In this document: positions 12,428-26,090 of the stretch, one piece after another
Layout of the letters: every line of letters begins with the position of its first letter
How positions within the stretch are numbered: the first letter of the stretch is position 1
Source: Prunella strophiata
Taxonomy: Eukaryota > Chordata > Aves > Passeriformes > Prunellidae
NCBI GenBank assembly: GCA_036583965.1
Contig: JAZBQD010000014.1
Coordinates: 45,069,490-45,133,489, forward strand
Direction of reading: 5' to 3'
DNA: 64,000 nt
The notes under the pieces: generated by a model
Database searches by the model: none
The model's input: the letters and a program-made list of their open reading frames with translations, nothing else
Told to the model about the DNA's origin: nothing
Translations under genes and position numbers: made by a program

Positions 12428-15400
12428 ATGTTGATGTTATGTTGAGTGTGTCGTGCTCTCACTAATGTTTTGTTTCTATATCCTGGGCAGAAGTCCAGAC
12501 CTTACCCAACACAGGAAGGGAAAAGAAAAAAACCCAGGTGTTCCAACAACATGAGAGGAAGTGACATATTTCCAAAAGCAAAATACAGAGTTGTGGAGAG
12601 CTCTGGATGTAGTAAAAATGTTAATTGAATAAAGTAGCAAAAACACTTCTGGCAATGTTTTGCCTTGGCTTATTCATCCTACTTGTTTACGAATTCAGTA
12701 AGTGATATTGTGCTCCCATTTTAGAGCAAGTGTGTTCAAAGCTACTTTGAGTCCAGTGATGTATTCTTGCACCATATCAGCCCCCAAAGGCTTGCAAATG
12801 CACCTGCCCATGACAGTTATTTGTGAATGAATCAAGCAATGTGACATGAGGGAAATTAAAATACATATCCTCAAGCCTCAGATCACTTTTACCATTAGGA
12901 AGGTTTGTTCTTAGAAATAGACTGCTGTGATTTTTTATAAATGATGGAACTGCTGTGAATTAAGAATAAAGTCTTTTAATAAAAGCTGATGTGCTCTTGA
13001 TGATGTTCTTTTCCATAATCAGGGGATGAAGTAGCAGTGGTATTTAAGCCTGGGGAGAGGATGTCTGCTACTGTATGTGTAAATATATTTACAGTGCCAT
13101 CTTTCTAAAGTTTCTCATTTATAACCTCTGATGGAATGATGTTACATTATGTAACAATGTATATGCCATGTAAATTCAATTTCTGCACCCTCTTTCTTAC
13201 ACTTAGAAATATAAATTTCTTGCACTTGGAAATGCTTACACATAGGCCTTTGCACAGGTTACCCAGTGTTACTGTAATTACTTTTCATGTTGTCAGCAAG
13301 ATGAACAGATCATAGACAAAGTTTTCCTTTTCTTTTTTCTCATATTGGACACTGGTGTTTCTTTTTTGGCCTCAGGTGGAAACATACTTCTCTAAATGTA
13401 GGGTGCCATGAGAAAATTGCTTCTTGTTTTTTAACTTGATTGGTATTTTTCTGCCCACATAATTTGGGAACAAAAATGAATTGTGATTTGGGGCTATATT
13501 TTTCTCCTTTGATAGCATCCTTCACTCGAGTCCTTGGCTAAAAGCCCATATATAGTCCAAGTACATTGCCATATTAGCTAGGTTTCCCCTTAATCTTATT
13601 TTTAATCAAGCAATATCTTTTTCTGTCTTCTTCTGACCTACTTTCTATCAGCTATTGCAACTGCATCAAAGAAGGTAACTTTTCCTTTTTTCTCTGTTGT
13701 CCTGGTAAAAATAGTGTTTTTCTTCTTTATTGTGAATGTGGATAGAATACAATTGATCCTGTTTACTTGCTCTTGCAGAAATGCTGCCTTCATTTTGGTC
13801 TTCATCTCATTTTCAGGATGGTAATATTGAAACAAACCACCTAACTAAAGAATGCCCAACAGACTGACTTCAAAAGGATGGCTAAAAGAATAAATATGAA
13901 AGACTGATGCTGAATATAGATATATTACAGGCAAAAACATGTCCCTTTCTTAATGTCTCCAAGAAATTAACTAAAAGAAGAAAACAAACCCCTAAATCAA
14001 ACCACATTTCTTATTGTGTGAACTTATGCTCTATTAGTGGTTCTGCTTTGACAGAACTATAATTGGAATTTCTTGGAATACAACAAGCAGAGATGACAAC
14101 TGGAGAGATGAACTTGAACTTCATTAATTTAATATCAAAGAATAGATGTAAACATAATGTATAGAATTTCATATATATTTGGTTACAAGTCTTTCCTCCT
14201 CAGGTCCTTTTCCAGACTTTTTAAAATATTTTATTTTCCTCTCTTTTTCTGTCTGGCTTTGTGAATAAGTGACTGAGTAATTTGAGAGAACAGACAAATA
14301 GGCACACTAACTGTGAAAATAGCTTTGAAGTTTGTAAAAAACATTATAAAAAAATTAAAATGACTTGTTGAAAGAGAAAAATATGTAGTAGAGAGATCAG
14401 TAGACATAAGGTTTGAGAAAAAATCCCAGATACTATGCATGAATCTCAGAATTCCTTTCATGCTACAATACTGACGGACTATTTAATTTCTAATAATATT
14501 GTAGCAATATTGCAGTCTGTTATGAATTTCTCACTTGTCTTTACATCTTCTAATTTGATAAATCCTAGAAAAAGAAAAGGTTTAGATTTGGCTTCCTTGT
14601 ATTTAATTTTAATCAGAGAAAGTATTGGTAGAACAAGCTCCTACCAAATTTGAACAAAAGACACCTTGAACATCAATATTGTATTGATTGTTGGCACACA
14701 TACAAATAACATGACTCTTGCTATTAATGTTTTGCTCTATATTTCTTTAATGTATGACAGCAAGATATTATGTTTTTGAAGATGGAACAGAGCTTTAAAG
14801 GTTGTAACTACACCTACACTTTATCAAAATACAGAAACACTCAAAAAACTATTTAAATTCTGTGCACTTTCTTAAAAAATGCAACATTATTTGTGCTTGA
14901 AAGGTTTTTTTTGTATTTTTTGTGTCTCTGTACATGTCAAAATGACAACAATAAACACATATTGCATAAACACGCAAACTACCAGTGGATATTGAGAAGT
15001 AGATAACTGGTAAAAATGAAAAGAAGAAAAAAATAAACCAAAAACAACAAACCCACAAAATTGCAAATTGAATTGCCCTGATTTTTTGTATAGGACATAA
15101 AAAATATTTTGATTGCTATTATTGTGCATCTATGACTGTCATTCCTATTAAAAGACAAAACAGGGCAATCAACAAAGCTATTGTGTGTGATTGTACTGTG
15201 CTTAGATTTTGAACTTTTTGTGGATTTCTGTAAAGAAAATACATGCCCAGACACTACTTGAGTAGTGTTGATCTCATTAACACAAAGGAAAATCATGAAT
15301 TGTATACTACTCTTCCCAGATTAAAATGGACAGTATAATTTAAATTAGCTAATGAAAGCTTTCTTCTTATGTCCTCCCAGTAACTTCAGAATATACAGTT

Positions 15401-16959
15401 TAGATTAGATACTTGCTTTCCAGAAGAATAGATTAGGTGAAAAAATATTAGCCACCAAAAGCCTCATTTAGCACATCTTAAACTTTTATATTTAATTACA
15501 CTCATCTAAGGATTTCACTATGTGAGAAAACAGGTGGGGGGAAAAGAGAGAATGAACAGTGAAAGCTTGAGAATGACAACATCTTTCTACTTGTATTATT
15601 CACAATTTGTTTGGCACATACCTAGCCATGGCTCCTATTAATATCTGAACCACTTTGGTGTCCTGGTGAACATGGAGAAATATATGAGGCTCATGGAACA
15701 GACTTTTGAGGAATCTCAAAAAGCATGAATGACTTGTAGTTATTTCTCCTAGCTGCCACTCACTTATCTCCATCTCTTTACCAGTATTTCTATAACACAT
15801 TATTGACACTGGAAGTAGCTTTGGAAACTAAAGAATATGCATGACACTTTTCCTTGATATTCAAAATATTAAATTTATTACAAATAGTCACATTTTAAAA
15901 ATTTATGAAAGTGTAAAACATACTGGTGTGAATAACAAAATAAATCAAATATATTTCTGATGGTCTTGCAATTTGAGAATAGGCTCTTTCTTGTATAGCA
16001 AAAACTCTGAGTAATGTCCTACTTGCATCTGGAGTGTTGCTGAATTTTGTGTTCTATGTCTAATGAGAACCAGAAATACGAGTGGGTCATAGGTAATCTA
16101 TCTTGATTTTCTCTTGACTTTCATCAGCATTTATTTTCACATAGTTTGTGTTACCATGCAGTGTCTTTGGGATAACAACCCTGTGGGAATGCATGAATAA
16201 AATTGCCTATGGACTACATAACAGTAGGTTTGAAATAAGTAAATGGATTTCATTGTTAAATGGAATCCTGCTAAAATTGCTTTGACTGTATCAGGGCTTA
16301 GTGCTCACAGCTACTGACCTTCATGCAAACATTCACTATAGCTGAATATTGATTTTAGAGACCTACCTTCAGAAAACTTCAATGAAAATGAGCACAGTTT
16401 AATATAACATCAAGGTGAGAAACTAAAGTAGAAAAAAGAAAAACTTCATATATTAATTGTGGGTATGGCTGCATCATAATCAGGGGGCAGAAAAACAGGA
16501 TCAATGCAGCTGCATCTCTATAATGTTTTTATCTAAGGCACAATATCCACTGCATTGTTTCAGACTTTTATGTAGTCTGACCTCTTCACAACCCTTTGCT
16601 CATACTGCCCATCCAGCTGCATGGATGTTATTGTGAAGCAAACCTCCAAGCATATCCTAACAAAAGCTGGTTCACTCAGAAGCCACATCTCCAAAAATCA
16701 CACTTCAGTATTGTAAAGAAATATCAGTATTCTTATAGGATGCAGTAGTTCTTGAAAATTTCCCAGAAAGTTTACTACTCCTACCGAACTTCATAATTGA
16801 CAGGAGGGCTTCAGACAAAAACCCCAAGAGTTTAATAATAGAAAATGCATCAGAATTGAATGAGGGATAAAAATTATTAAAAAGAAGATGGCAGTGAAGT
16901 CCTTACACCATGATAAATTCTAAAATGTGACTATAACTTAATTAAAGTACCATTACAAC
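12428..16959. other. Unannotated AT-rich stretch
   Basis: No gene, RNA or transposable element is recognised. A 17-base interrupted palindrome at 13140-13156 has 7-base arms. Open frames of 60-105 codons occur (for example minus 14979-15296) but lack any family resemblance. Confidence 0.5.
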
Positions 16960-18219
16960 TTCTTCTGAGCATTGAAAAATGCGCTTTTTAGAAAAGAGCC
17001 TTAAAGCGTCATCATCAGAAGAAAGATTTTTTTTAATGTGAGGTGCAATTTTAGACATCTTCACAATCTAGTTACATTTTATTATCTCATGGCCTAATTA
17101 TGTTCTGCTTTTTCTTAAGTAGCTATTCTTACTGTAGATGTCCTGCCAATATACATTACTTTGCAAGACTTTATTTTGAATTAGAGAAAACTGAATCTCA
17201 AAAATTCTTCTCTAGAAAGATAATTATACTGTATGGGAAGAAGTGGAGGAGAAAAAGGAGGACAAACAAAATGTCACAGCCTGATCTTTGTTTATGAGAA
17301 CATTTTCCCATCAGCTTTCTCTGGAAAAAAAGATTTTCATTTTGTCTTAAAAATCAGTCAGACAACATTGCTTAGCACATATTTTTCCCTGTCAAACATT
17401 TCACTGATGCTTCATTCTGTAGACAGCTTAATAAAAGATATTTCACCCTTAGCATGTTACTGAAGTTGTGTGTCATTTTCTTTCCATTTCAGATGACATT
17501 TGTGGAAGCAAGAGTCTCACATACCTTTTATGTGTATAACTATTAGAGCTGTTAACTCCTTTCTTTCCACATGCTTTACAGCACAGAGAAAAAGGAAATT
17601 GTGAAGAGTGTTTTCTGTTGTGAAGATTATTTGTGATAACAGGACAGGTCTTAACAGTCAGTAATATTTAAAAAATATGAAGTTCCCTCTTTTCCTCTCC
17701 TTTTTGAGGATTTCTCAGAGGATTTCTCTAATACATGGAAGGAATTTATTACAAGAGTTGCCATGTTTCTTTACATATGATTTTTTCCATTATCAAATAA
17801 AAAGCTAACTCTATACATGATGTTTTATATGTAATTTTGATAATCTATATATTTCCAGTCACCTTTTAAAAATAATGATATGAAGCTCACAGTATAAAGT
17901 GGTATAGTTCAGAAGCACAGAGGAAGATGTCTCATTAAGATTATCCAAGGAAAGGCCTTTTCACTGCAAAGGGGACATTGAAGAGGGAAGCAAAAGAAAA
18001 ACTTTTAGACAGATACATCCTTAATATATGAGGGATAATAGAGGTTAAACCAAAGACAGAATGTGCCCACTTACAAGTCAAGGAGCCATCAAGAAACTCC
18101 AGGTACAGCTCTGGAGGTGATCAACCTGGACTTTGTAATTGGTAAGGGGAAAACAAGAATGAAGATGAGGAATTAGTATATTCAAGGTGTGAGCTCCCTG
18201 TCATCAAGTGAAATCTCAG
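16960..18219. other. Unannotated stretch
   Basis: No gene is recognised. Two CpGs near 16981 and 17008 sit in otherwise CpG-free DNA, which is too little to call a conserved element. Two overlapping open frames (17100-17463) are of chance length. Confidence 0.45.
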
Positions 18220-19040
18220 TGCTAAAGACTGCAGTAGGTGGGGGCCTTGACCCAGCCACTGGGTTTGGAATGGGGCATGTTCCCAGTGTCATCTGCTGCA
18301 GGAACTGGGATGGAGGTGAGTGAGGAGCTCTGCACTGGCAGCTGAAGATGGACCATTGTCCTCAGCCCATGGGCCAGATGCTGGTTGTGTAAGTTTCTGT
18401 ATCTTCCCCAAACCTGATGTGAGCCTGAGTATGTGTTTGGTTGACTCAAAACCCTCAAGCTGGACCAGAAACAAGTAGGATGCCCTGGCTCTAGCAGGGG
18501 TATCAGGCAGGCTGGCACTTGGGGGGAGAGCTGTGATTGTGGAAGTCATGTGTGTTAGCTGGCCAGTGAGTAGGGGACCCATGAGGCAGGTAAGAGACAC
18601 AGCATCTGGGCAGGCAAGGTGGACAGGCAGAAGGAACATGCCACACTTGGAGGATCCATGATTGTGAATCTAGAAAATGTTGCATGGGTGCCTTCACTAG
18701 TAACCTTCAGTCCAGAGCAGCCAAAGAGGAGGAGCTGCTGTGTGTACTGATGTTTTATCAGTCCTGTATGTGGATGCAGTTAAATGTAGCATCCTTTCTG
18801 TGCCTGGCCTGTGTTGCATGTGCTGTCATTGTCTTTCTCTGTGTCTGTGCATCTCTCTGTGTGTGTATGGGTGTGTCTGAGAAATGCTCTCAGCAAACCA
18901 TGTTGAACCTTTAAGCAGAAAAGGGCTGCTCAGTCTAGCATAGAGACCCCAGGTGCCTCCAGAAGGACTTCAGTGACCAAGAAGGAGAAGAATCCATCCC
19001 CAGAACTACTGGAAAAAGCAGCCCTCAGCACTCAACACTG
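18220..19040. other. GC-richer block, possible old transposable element
   Basis: About 800 bases clearly richer in G and C than the flanks. They include a TGTG/CTCT-type low-complexity run near 18830-18875. Overlapping minus-strand open frames of 98 and 116 codons (18222-18518, 18289-18639) are present, but their products, rich in Ser, Pro and His, resemble no family I know. Blocks like this elsewhere in the window turned out to be retroelement remains, so an old LTR or other insertion is the leading guess. I cannot define ends, target duplications or orientation. Confidence 0.3.
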
Positions 19041-19345
19041 ATATGCTGTCAAAATGTTTCTATCTTTTTTTGCCTTCTGAACAGTAAAAGGTACTATGGT
19101 GAGCTGTCTTCAGAACCTAATTATATGTTTGATATTTTTTATAAAATTCCTGGAAAAAAATTATTATTTTGAGTACTTACTATATTCTCAGTTTTTTCAT
19201 CTTACTTCTGAAGCTTTTCAGTCCATTCATTCCTACAATACAATAAGGTGATCTTTGGTATACTTTTGCAACTTTTTCCCTCATAATCTTCCCTGCTTCC
19301 ATTATTGTCTCTCCATTTTGGACCTCCTACCTTAAGCACAACTAA
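19041..19345. other. Unannotated stretch
   Basis: T-rich unique DNA with no recognisable feature. Confidence 0.5.
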
Positions 19346-19367
19346 TATTCATTAACGATAATGAATA
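19346..19367. repeat. Perfect 9-bp inverted repeat
   Basis: Arms TATTCATTA and TAATGAATA are separated by a 4-base loop ACGA. The arms contain CATTA/TAATG homeodomain-type cores. It is either a chance palindrome in AT-rich DNA or a paired binding site. Confidence 0.8.
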
Positions 19368-20875
19368 ATCTCTTCTCTTCCTAACTTTTTAGTAGTTAAT
19401 TAAGAAGGGTTTCTTCCTTGACAGATATTTGCAAATATCCCAAATATTTGAGTAATTATGGGCCACTACAAAAAATGGTATTATTTTCTTTTTTTCCTTT
19501 CTCTTTTCCCTGGAATCCTTATAGAAATTATGTAAAAGGGGAGGTTTTGCAGTGCAGCTCCATTAAGTACATGGTAGAGACCTCCATCTAGACTTAAAAG
19601 CCTGTGGCTCTTGTGTCTTGAATGAGCTAAGTCCAGCTCCCTGTGAAACAATGATGATGGATATATTAACTGAAGAAAGGATTTATAAAGATTGCCTCCT
19701 TTCAAGTTTTCATCACAAGAGAGAATGCCTTGGACCAATTACAATAGCATTATAATGACAATCTAATTTGCTGTGTTTCAAGCAATTGTCAAAACCAAAA
19801 ATGCTTGGAAAATGAAAGAAGATGAAAATTGTTAGTTGCCCTGTATAACAAGCTAGACAGCAGTTGTTTTAAAAAAATGTTCCCTAAAAATGTTGTTTAC
19901 AAAAAATTTACACTTTTATCTATAAATTGATAGGCATAACATATTTGTCAGTGGAATGAACAATTTGTTTAAATGGGAAGTGAGTCACTCTACATTATAC
20001 ATGTGCTATAATTTTTATATGCATAAAATTTTTTCAGATACATGAAATAGCAAGAACCAGTTGGTAAAATTAAAATGCATAAAATATGGAATGAATATTT
20101 CTTAAATGGGGGAAAAAAGATATGGAAATATATTAAAAAAAATCAGTAACACTGACAAAGTCCTCAGGTTTTATAGAATTTACTCTTTAAAGCCTTTCAG
20201 AAGTCAGGTTTTATTAAAAAAGAATCTATTCCACTCCTATGACAAAACCCAAAAGGATACCAAGAAGCTGAATCACAACACAGAAGTCTGATTTTTATTT
20301 CTGGGTTGACTTGTTTGGTTTTTTTTTCCAGATTCCATACCAGTTCCTTCCAAATTTAATGCTTTCCAATGAAAAGTCTGTGTTGAAAAAGAGATTTGAA
20401 CTGCAATGTTTGTATTTTTATATGTGGCTGTGGTATTTCCAATGTTACCTGCTTTATTTGATTTCATGAGTGTCATTTTCCATTGTCAGTATTTTTTATG
20501 TCAATAGTGTTCAGAGGTTTCAATCCCTATCAAAATCCCTTAGTGCCAAGGATATTGCAGTTCAGGCTATTCTCAGATGAACTGAAATTGGAATAGTCAG
20601 AAGACAGGATAAAGAGTGAGTGGATTCATTCAGAAAGATCTGAGTCTGAAAATAGGCAGGTTCTGTTGCCATGTCAGTACTGGCACCTTGGATTCCATCC
20701 CTGTGTCTAAGTGTATGCCCTCCCTGTATCATCCAGGAGTTGAGTCCTGGTCCCCAGGCCAAGTGATGCCTGGGCCCACTCTGCCACAAGTGGAGGGTGC
20801 ATTAGAAATACAAGGCACCTGTCTCAAATAATTCCTAGCTCCCAGGTGGTGCTCTGTGGCTCTCTGGACATACAA
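19368..20875. other. Unannotated stretch, slightly GC-richer at 20660-20860
   Basis: No gene or repeat family is recognised. Open frames on both strands at 20562-20831 (71 and 75 codons) lie in a modestly GC-richer patch and resemble nothing known. Confidence 0.45.
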
Positions 20876-20917
20876 AATAATAGTTATTTTGTGCACACAC
20901 ACAAAATAACTATTATT
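20876..20917. repeat. Perfect 18-bp hairpin
   Basis: The arm at 20876-20893 is exactly complementary to the arm at 20900-20917, with a 6-base loop CACACA. This is the longest perfect stem I found by eye in the window. There is no surrounding pre-miRNA-like extension: pairing stops right outside the arms. It may be a relic of a small palindromic element, a site of replication-driven inversion, or a chance product of repeat expansion around the CA loop. Confidence 0.9.
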
Positions 20918-21619
20918 GTGAGCTTTCTCTAGTCCAAAGTGTTGTAATAATACATTGTTAGGTTGCTGAACCTAAGTTACAGAACAGATTGCCTGAATTC
21001 CTACCAGTGAGACTCTTGTTATGATCCAAAGGAGCAGACTGTGAATGCAAAGGAAAAATTTAGTTTTGGTCTAATTCTTAATAATCGAATCAAATTATTA
21101 TTTTTTAGACCAGTTATCACTATATCAACACTTATATTCTATACAGGTAAATTCATATATCTACTCAAAATTTCTAGAATTCATCAATGGTTTCAGGCTG
21201 TGAGGGAGGGCTATGGCAGTATTTGGACATTCCAGGTTCTTCATGGACATAGGGATGAGGATGATGTTGTGTTGATGGTTTCTTTCTAATCCCTCCAGGA
21301 TCTGCCCCACCTTACATTTACTGCCATCCTTTACTTACTGACCTGCAAGTGCATAGTACCTCAAAATTCACATCCACATTCACCATATGTAATGTTTTGC
21401 ACTTGAATATCTGTTCTTCATTCTCTGTTACATCCAGAACTGGTTTTACTCAGTTCCTGGTGTTGCACTTTTTGTGACTGGTTAATTGGGCATTGGTGAG
21501 TAGTTCACAGCCCAGGAGCCACCCGATTTCAGTGGAATTACATTTTTTTTTCCCCCTGTATTTATTGTACACATTTGGCTGTATTCAATTTTTCTCCCAT
21601 AATAGACTACCTTAGAAAT
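20918..21619. other. Unannotated stretch
   Basis: No gene is recognised. An 82-codon open frame (+, 21041-21289) has no family resemblance. Confidence 0.5.
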
Positions 21620-22060
21620 ACTTATCAGAGAATGTTGAAGGTTGCAGGAGCATTCAAATTACTTAAACCATTTCCTCTTCAGTAGCCTTGATTTTTGAGT
21701 GAAGCCCATCTCAAAATTAGAAGTGTTCAATGGCAACCTATAAACTACATTAAGCTCTATTAACTCATTGGAGCAACCTATTTTGGCAGATGTGCTCATC
21801 CAGAAAATAGATAACATAAAATTCAATGGCTTTTTCCCACAGCATCAGACAAATTTAAGCCACTCATAACATCAATTTACGGAGAAGTGGCAGACTTATA
21901 AATTACTTGAGCTTTATAGGCAATATGAAGCAAACATATGGTGTAAGGTATTTGGAAAGGCATTTATGAGTCCTGTAAAAATGCTGTAATAAAGTTCTAA
22001 ACAGTTATTCCAGGGTACTTTTTTAACGCTGGTATGTGTTCCTAACTCCTGGGTCATCTT
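21620..22060. other. Candidate conserved non-coding element
   Basis: Low-repeat sequence with several ATTA/TAAT cores and retained CpGs at 21880 and 22027 in a CpG-poor setting. There is no long open frame. This texture is typical of vertebrate conserved non-coding elements near developmental genes, but conservation cannot be judged from one genome, so this is a guess. Confidence 0.2.
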
Positions 22061-25000
22061 TCAAACACAATTCAATAGTATCAATGCATTTCTCAGCTTT
22101 CAGGAACAATTTTGTGCAGTTTTAACTTTAATTTTATTTTAGCTGATACTTACTGATATTTTTTTCATTTTTATTTTTAAAAATTAATTCAGGATGACTC
22201 CATTACTAGTCACAGAAAACAAGAAAATCATATTCTTGAAAATCCATTAATTGAATATGTAAAGTGTTTTATATTTTTTAGGCTGTTTGCTGAGCAATTT
22301 GGCAAAATAATCATTAGTGAACATCCAGAAGAGTAAATACTTCAATGCAAATAACTCTGAGCAAAGAAGTCCATCAATCCTTTTTATTTTGGTGATAGAT
22401 CTTTCCCTCTAACCAGTGGCATTGTAGCCTGTTGACCCATTCTTGCTCTGCAGAGCTGCTGCTCACCCTTTGCTGTGGCCATACCTCCACTGTTTCATCT
22501 TCAGCTCAGGAAGGCACCTCACTTTTTCAGAGCTGACAGATAAGCTCCTTCCTTCAGGAGAACACAGTAATGACAGTCACAATACTATGTATGAGACAAC
22601 AAACAATTCAGGAGGTTTTAAATGTCATCTCCAACTCAAATCAAGGTATCAGAGTCTTCCTTAGCCCTGAATTATCCTCCAACCTTTCTCATGAAGTGAC
22701 AGATTAGGGGAGGATTCTTGGTATTGGTGTGTGTCGTTATTGACACAGATAAGGTCACTAGTTACACCAGCAAGCTCTAAGATGTTATCTTGCTGTAGAA
22801 AGTCCCATACCTTTTCACAAGTTCTGTTCCTTGCAGTACTGACTTCATCCCCCTTCTTCACTACAGCACTGCTAACTGAGTTCTATCTCCACCTATCTTC
22901 TTGGTCCCTCCTTTTATACTACTCAATTCACTGGATGTACCTGTGTCCTATTAAGGGCACACCTGTTCCAAATCTTTAGTAATCAGAACAGCTGCAACTC
23001 TTTAGGGGGTGAAATGACCTTCAGTACTACCTCCCACAGGTGTGTGCTAAAGGATACATATTTTTCAGTACCCTCTTACCTAAATAAAAAAACTAATGAT
23101 AGTACATTCCTAAACATAAACTCCTAAAATTTTATCTTTATATAGCCTTTAAAAACAACACAACAGAACATTTTGAACATAATGTTTTTTTCTGAAGTCC
23201 ATTACTACCAGAGAGCTACAGAATACTTTTGAAAAGCAACCTGTTGAAAAAGCATTGTATAGATAGACACTTTTTAGTTTTCACTGACTGAAATATGCAT
23301 TTCATTTAGAAATGTTATCCAGTTGGGTGTTTAATTCTCTTCTTGTACTGCTCTTTGGGTCGATACAAGAGTCTCTGGGGATGTACTGTAATTTACTGAA
23401 CCAGCCTGTCTTGTTTAGAGTTAGTTCACTAGGAGTATGTTGTCATTTTACTTCATTTCTTTCAGAATTACATAACTAAACTTTCTATGGTATGGTTTTA
23501 TTTATGAAAACTGGTGATCTGTACCAAAATCCAAGGCAATGGAGATATACAGATTGTTAAAGGTATTCCACAAAATCATGACAGAAGTTCTCCTGGTTTT
23601 ACTCTTGAACAGAGTAAAATCCCTCTTTTTGCTTTGATCAGCAAGATTTACTCTTCAGTGATGCATTTGAAAAGTGCAACATAATAAAAATTGCCATAGT
23701 TTTATACCTAAAATGGTAAAAATAGAGCATGTGAACTCTAAACACATTCTATGAAATTAATTTTTCTTATATAGTCTCTCATTTTAAAACAATTTTAGAG
23801 AAATAGAAACTTTTTATTGTTGATTAAATGCGAATACTAGTTAAGTGATAAAAATCAAACCAGAATTATTTGAAAGATAGCAAAGGAAGCAATACTTACA
23901 ATACTGAATTATTTATTGCATAAATACTATCTGTTGTAGGTCTTTCCTGTAGACATAAAACTGCCTGCTGTAGATAGCTCTGCAGAGTTGAAAAAGAAAT
24001 AGTATCTTCAATTGTAGTTCCATAAAACCTATTTGTATAATTTTACTGTTTGCAATCTTTAAAATGTTCCCTCTCTGGAAAACTCAGTCCTTAAGGACAT
24101 TAAAAATAATAAAGTAGAAATTTCTGTATACCTAAGAACATAAAATTAATATATAGATTTTTCCAGTGAATATATTAAGACTGTGAAATTCATTGTTCAA
24201 GAAGAAGTTGGGAGGCATGAGATGGAAAAGATTATAAGGATATTAAAAGCTTATAGTTATATTGAGACTTTCCAGATTCATATCACCTAATACCATATCT
24301 ATTTCAGATATCAAATTAAATAAAAATTTGATTAAGACAAGAATTCAGGGGGACTTATTTTGCCAGAGTGCCTCTACAATTTTGTGTGTGGATGGGTAAG
24401 GATTTGTCTCTAAGAACTTTTTATTGCTCCTCAAAGGAGATGAGATATTGAGTTAAACAGTGAGTAGGTGTTTAATTATGCTTAATTATCTGTTTATTAA
24501 ATAAGGCATTTTTAATGGAATCTTCCAGATATTTAGTCTTTAAAATATTATTCACATGGTTGGTAGATTATTTTGGGTATTATGATATTTTAGAAAAAAA
24601 TTAGGATCTATCACTAATGGGTTTATATGACAAAATGGACAAGATAAACATTTAGAGATTAATAAGGTTTCTCATTTCTTACTGTACAATTTGGAGGAGA
24701 GCTTTTGAAATAAAATTTAAACTGGTGTCTATAAACATGTGATAAAATAGGATAGCAGGTATATCATGTTTGAAAAGGTATTAAGGACATATTCACTGTG
24801 TGTCAGTTCTGAGAAATTGGATGTCAGGTCTTCTAAATGTTCTTTTTCTGCTCTTCCCACTACATTGCAGTGCATCCTGTTGTGTATTACTAAGAGCAGT
24901 GTTAATCAGTAGCTGTATTTTAAACTAGAGATGAGCATAAGCTGTCACTGTCATATGATGTGACATCTAAGAATATGTACAAATATTACCTTTTTAACAA

Positions 25001-25739
25001 AGAAAAAATGTTTTAACAAAGTGAAGGAAATGTCTATGTGGTTTGATGAGTGAGAGAAGTGCAAACATGTCGGTGTCTGTTGTTAATGGGAAATAAAAGA
25101 GTGTTTTGAGCTACCACTTCTGGCTATATTTAGGCATTTGGAGTTGCCATCCTACAGTCATGCAGAAGTCTATAGATCAGTTATAGACTTCAGGTGGTTA
25201 CAGCCTCATCTAACTCAGATCACCTAGGTCAGATCTACAGCTGGCAATATTTTTTAATTAATAAATTGCTTCTCATGTCATAATAAGTAAACCAAAGAGC
25301 TAGGGCATGTAATTTAGAAAGCATAATAAAACATTTCTTTGGTTTTCCTGTCAACAAGTGAAGAAGATATATCCTAATAAAAGATTCAATGGCACCTAAA
25401 ATATCTTATCTGCATGTACTTGAAACAAGTTTCCTTATATTTCTTGAGACTGTTATTCATTCTTTTTTTTTCTAGCTCTGTCTCCTAAGCTAAATGAAAG
25501 TCAAAATAATCCAGTTAGCTATTAACAAGACCAGAATTGTAAGTGACTTAATTTTTTTAAGTCAACTAGTTATGACAATGTCAAGCATCAAAACAAAAGA
25601 ACACACTAACATTCTCCTTGGAAATCAGAAAAAAAAATCAAAACACAGAATTCATTATATTTCTCCTGGGGCACTCAGTGTTAATGTATCTGCCAATCAT
25701 TTTAAAACTATGACCACTGTACAGTCTCCCCAGGCAAAT
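22061..25739. other. Unannotated AT-rich stretch
   Basis: No gene, RNA or transposable element is recognised. Open frames of 66-82 codons around 22443-22979 on both strands have no family resemblance. Simple-sequence content is low. Confidence 0.5.
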
Positions 25740-26090
25740 TTTTAATTTATATGCAATTATATTACAGACGTACTTTCCATGTCTTACATAAATAAGTCGC
25801 TAATATCTCCCAAGATTTTTAACAAATTATAAAAAGACTCTTTTATTAATAATTCTGTTATAATTTAACGGTTCTACTTGTCATCAGGTCATAGTTTTTG
25901 CTGCATTCCCTTAGGGAGCCAATGCTGTACAAATTCTAAGTAAATTAGTTTAAATGAAAACAAATTAACAGTGAATCATGCAAGTTGACCTTTACCTATT
26001 AGTTGTAATGCAAGATTATTATCTGTAAGTCAGTAAATACTGCAGGATAAATGATTCATTTAAGCTTTATTCACATTAATGAGAAGTGAA
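25740..26090. other. Candidate conserved non-coding element
   Basis: AT-rich sequence with many ATTA/TAAT cores and three retained CpGs (25769, 25798, 25869). No open frame. Called only as a candidate for cross-species comparison. Confidence 0.2.
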
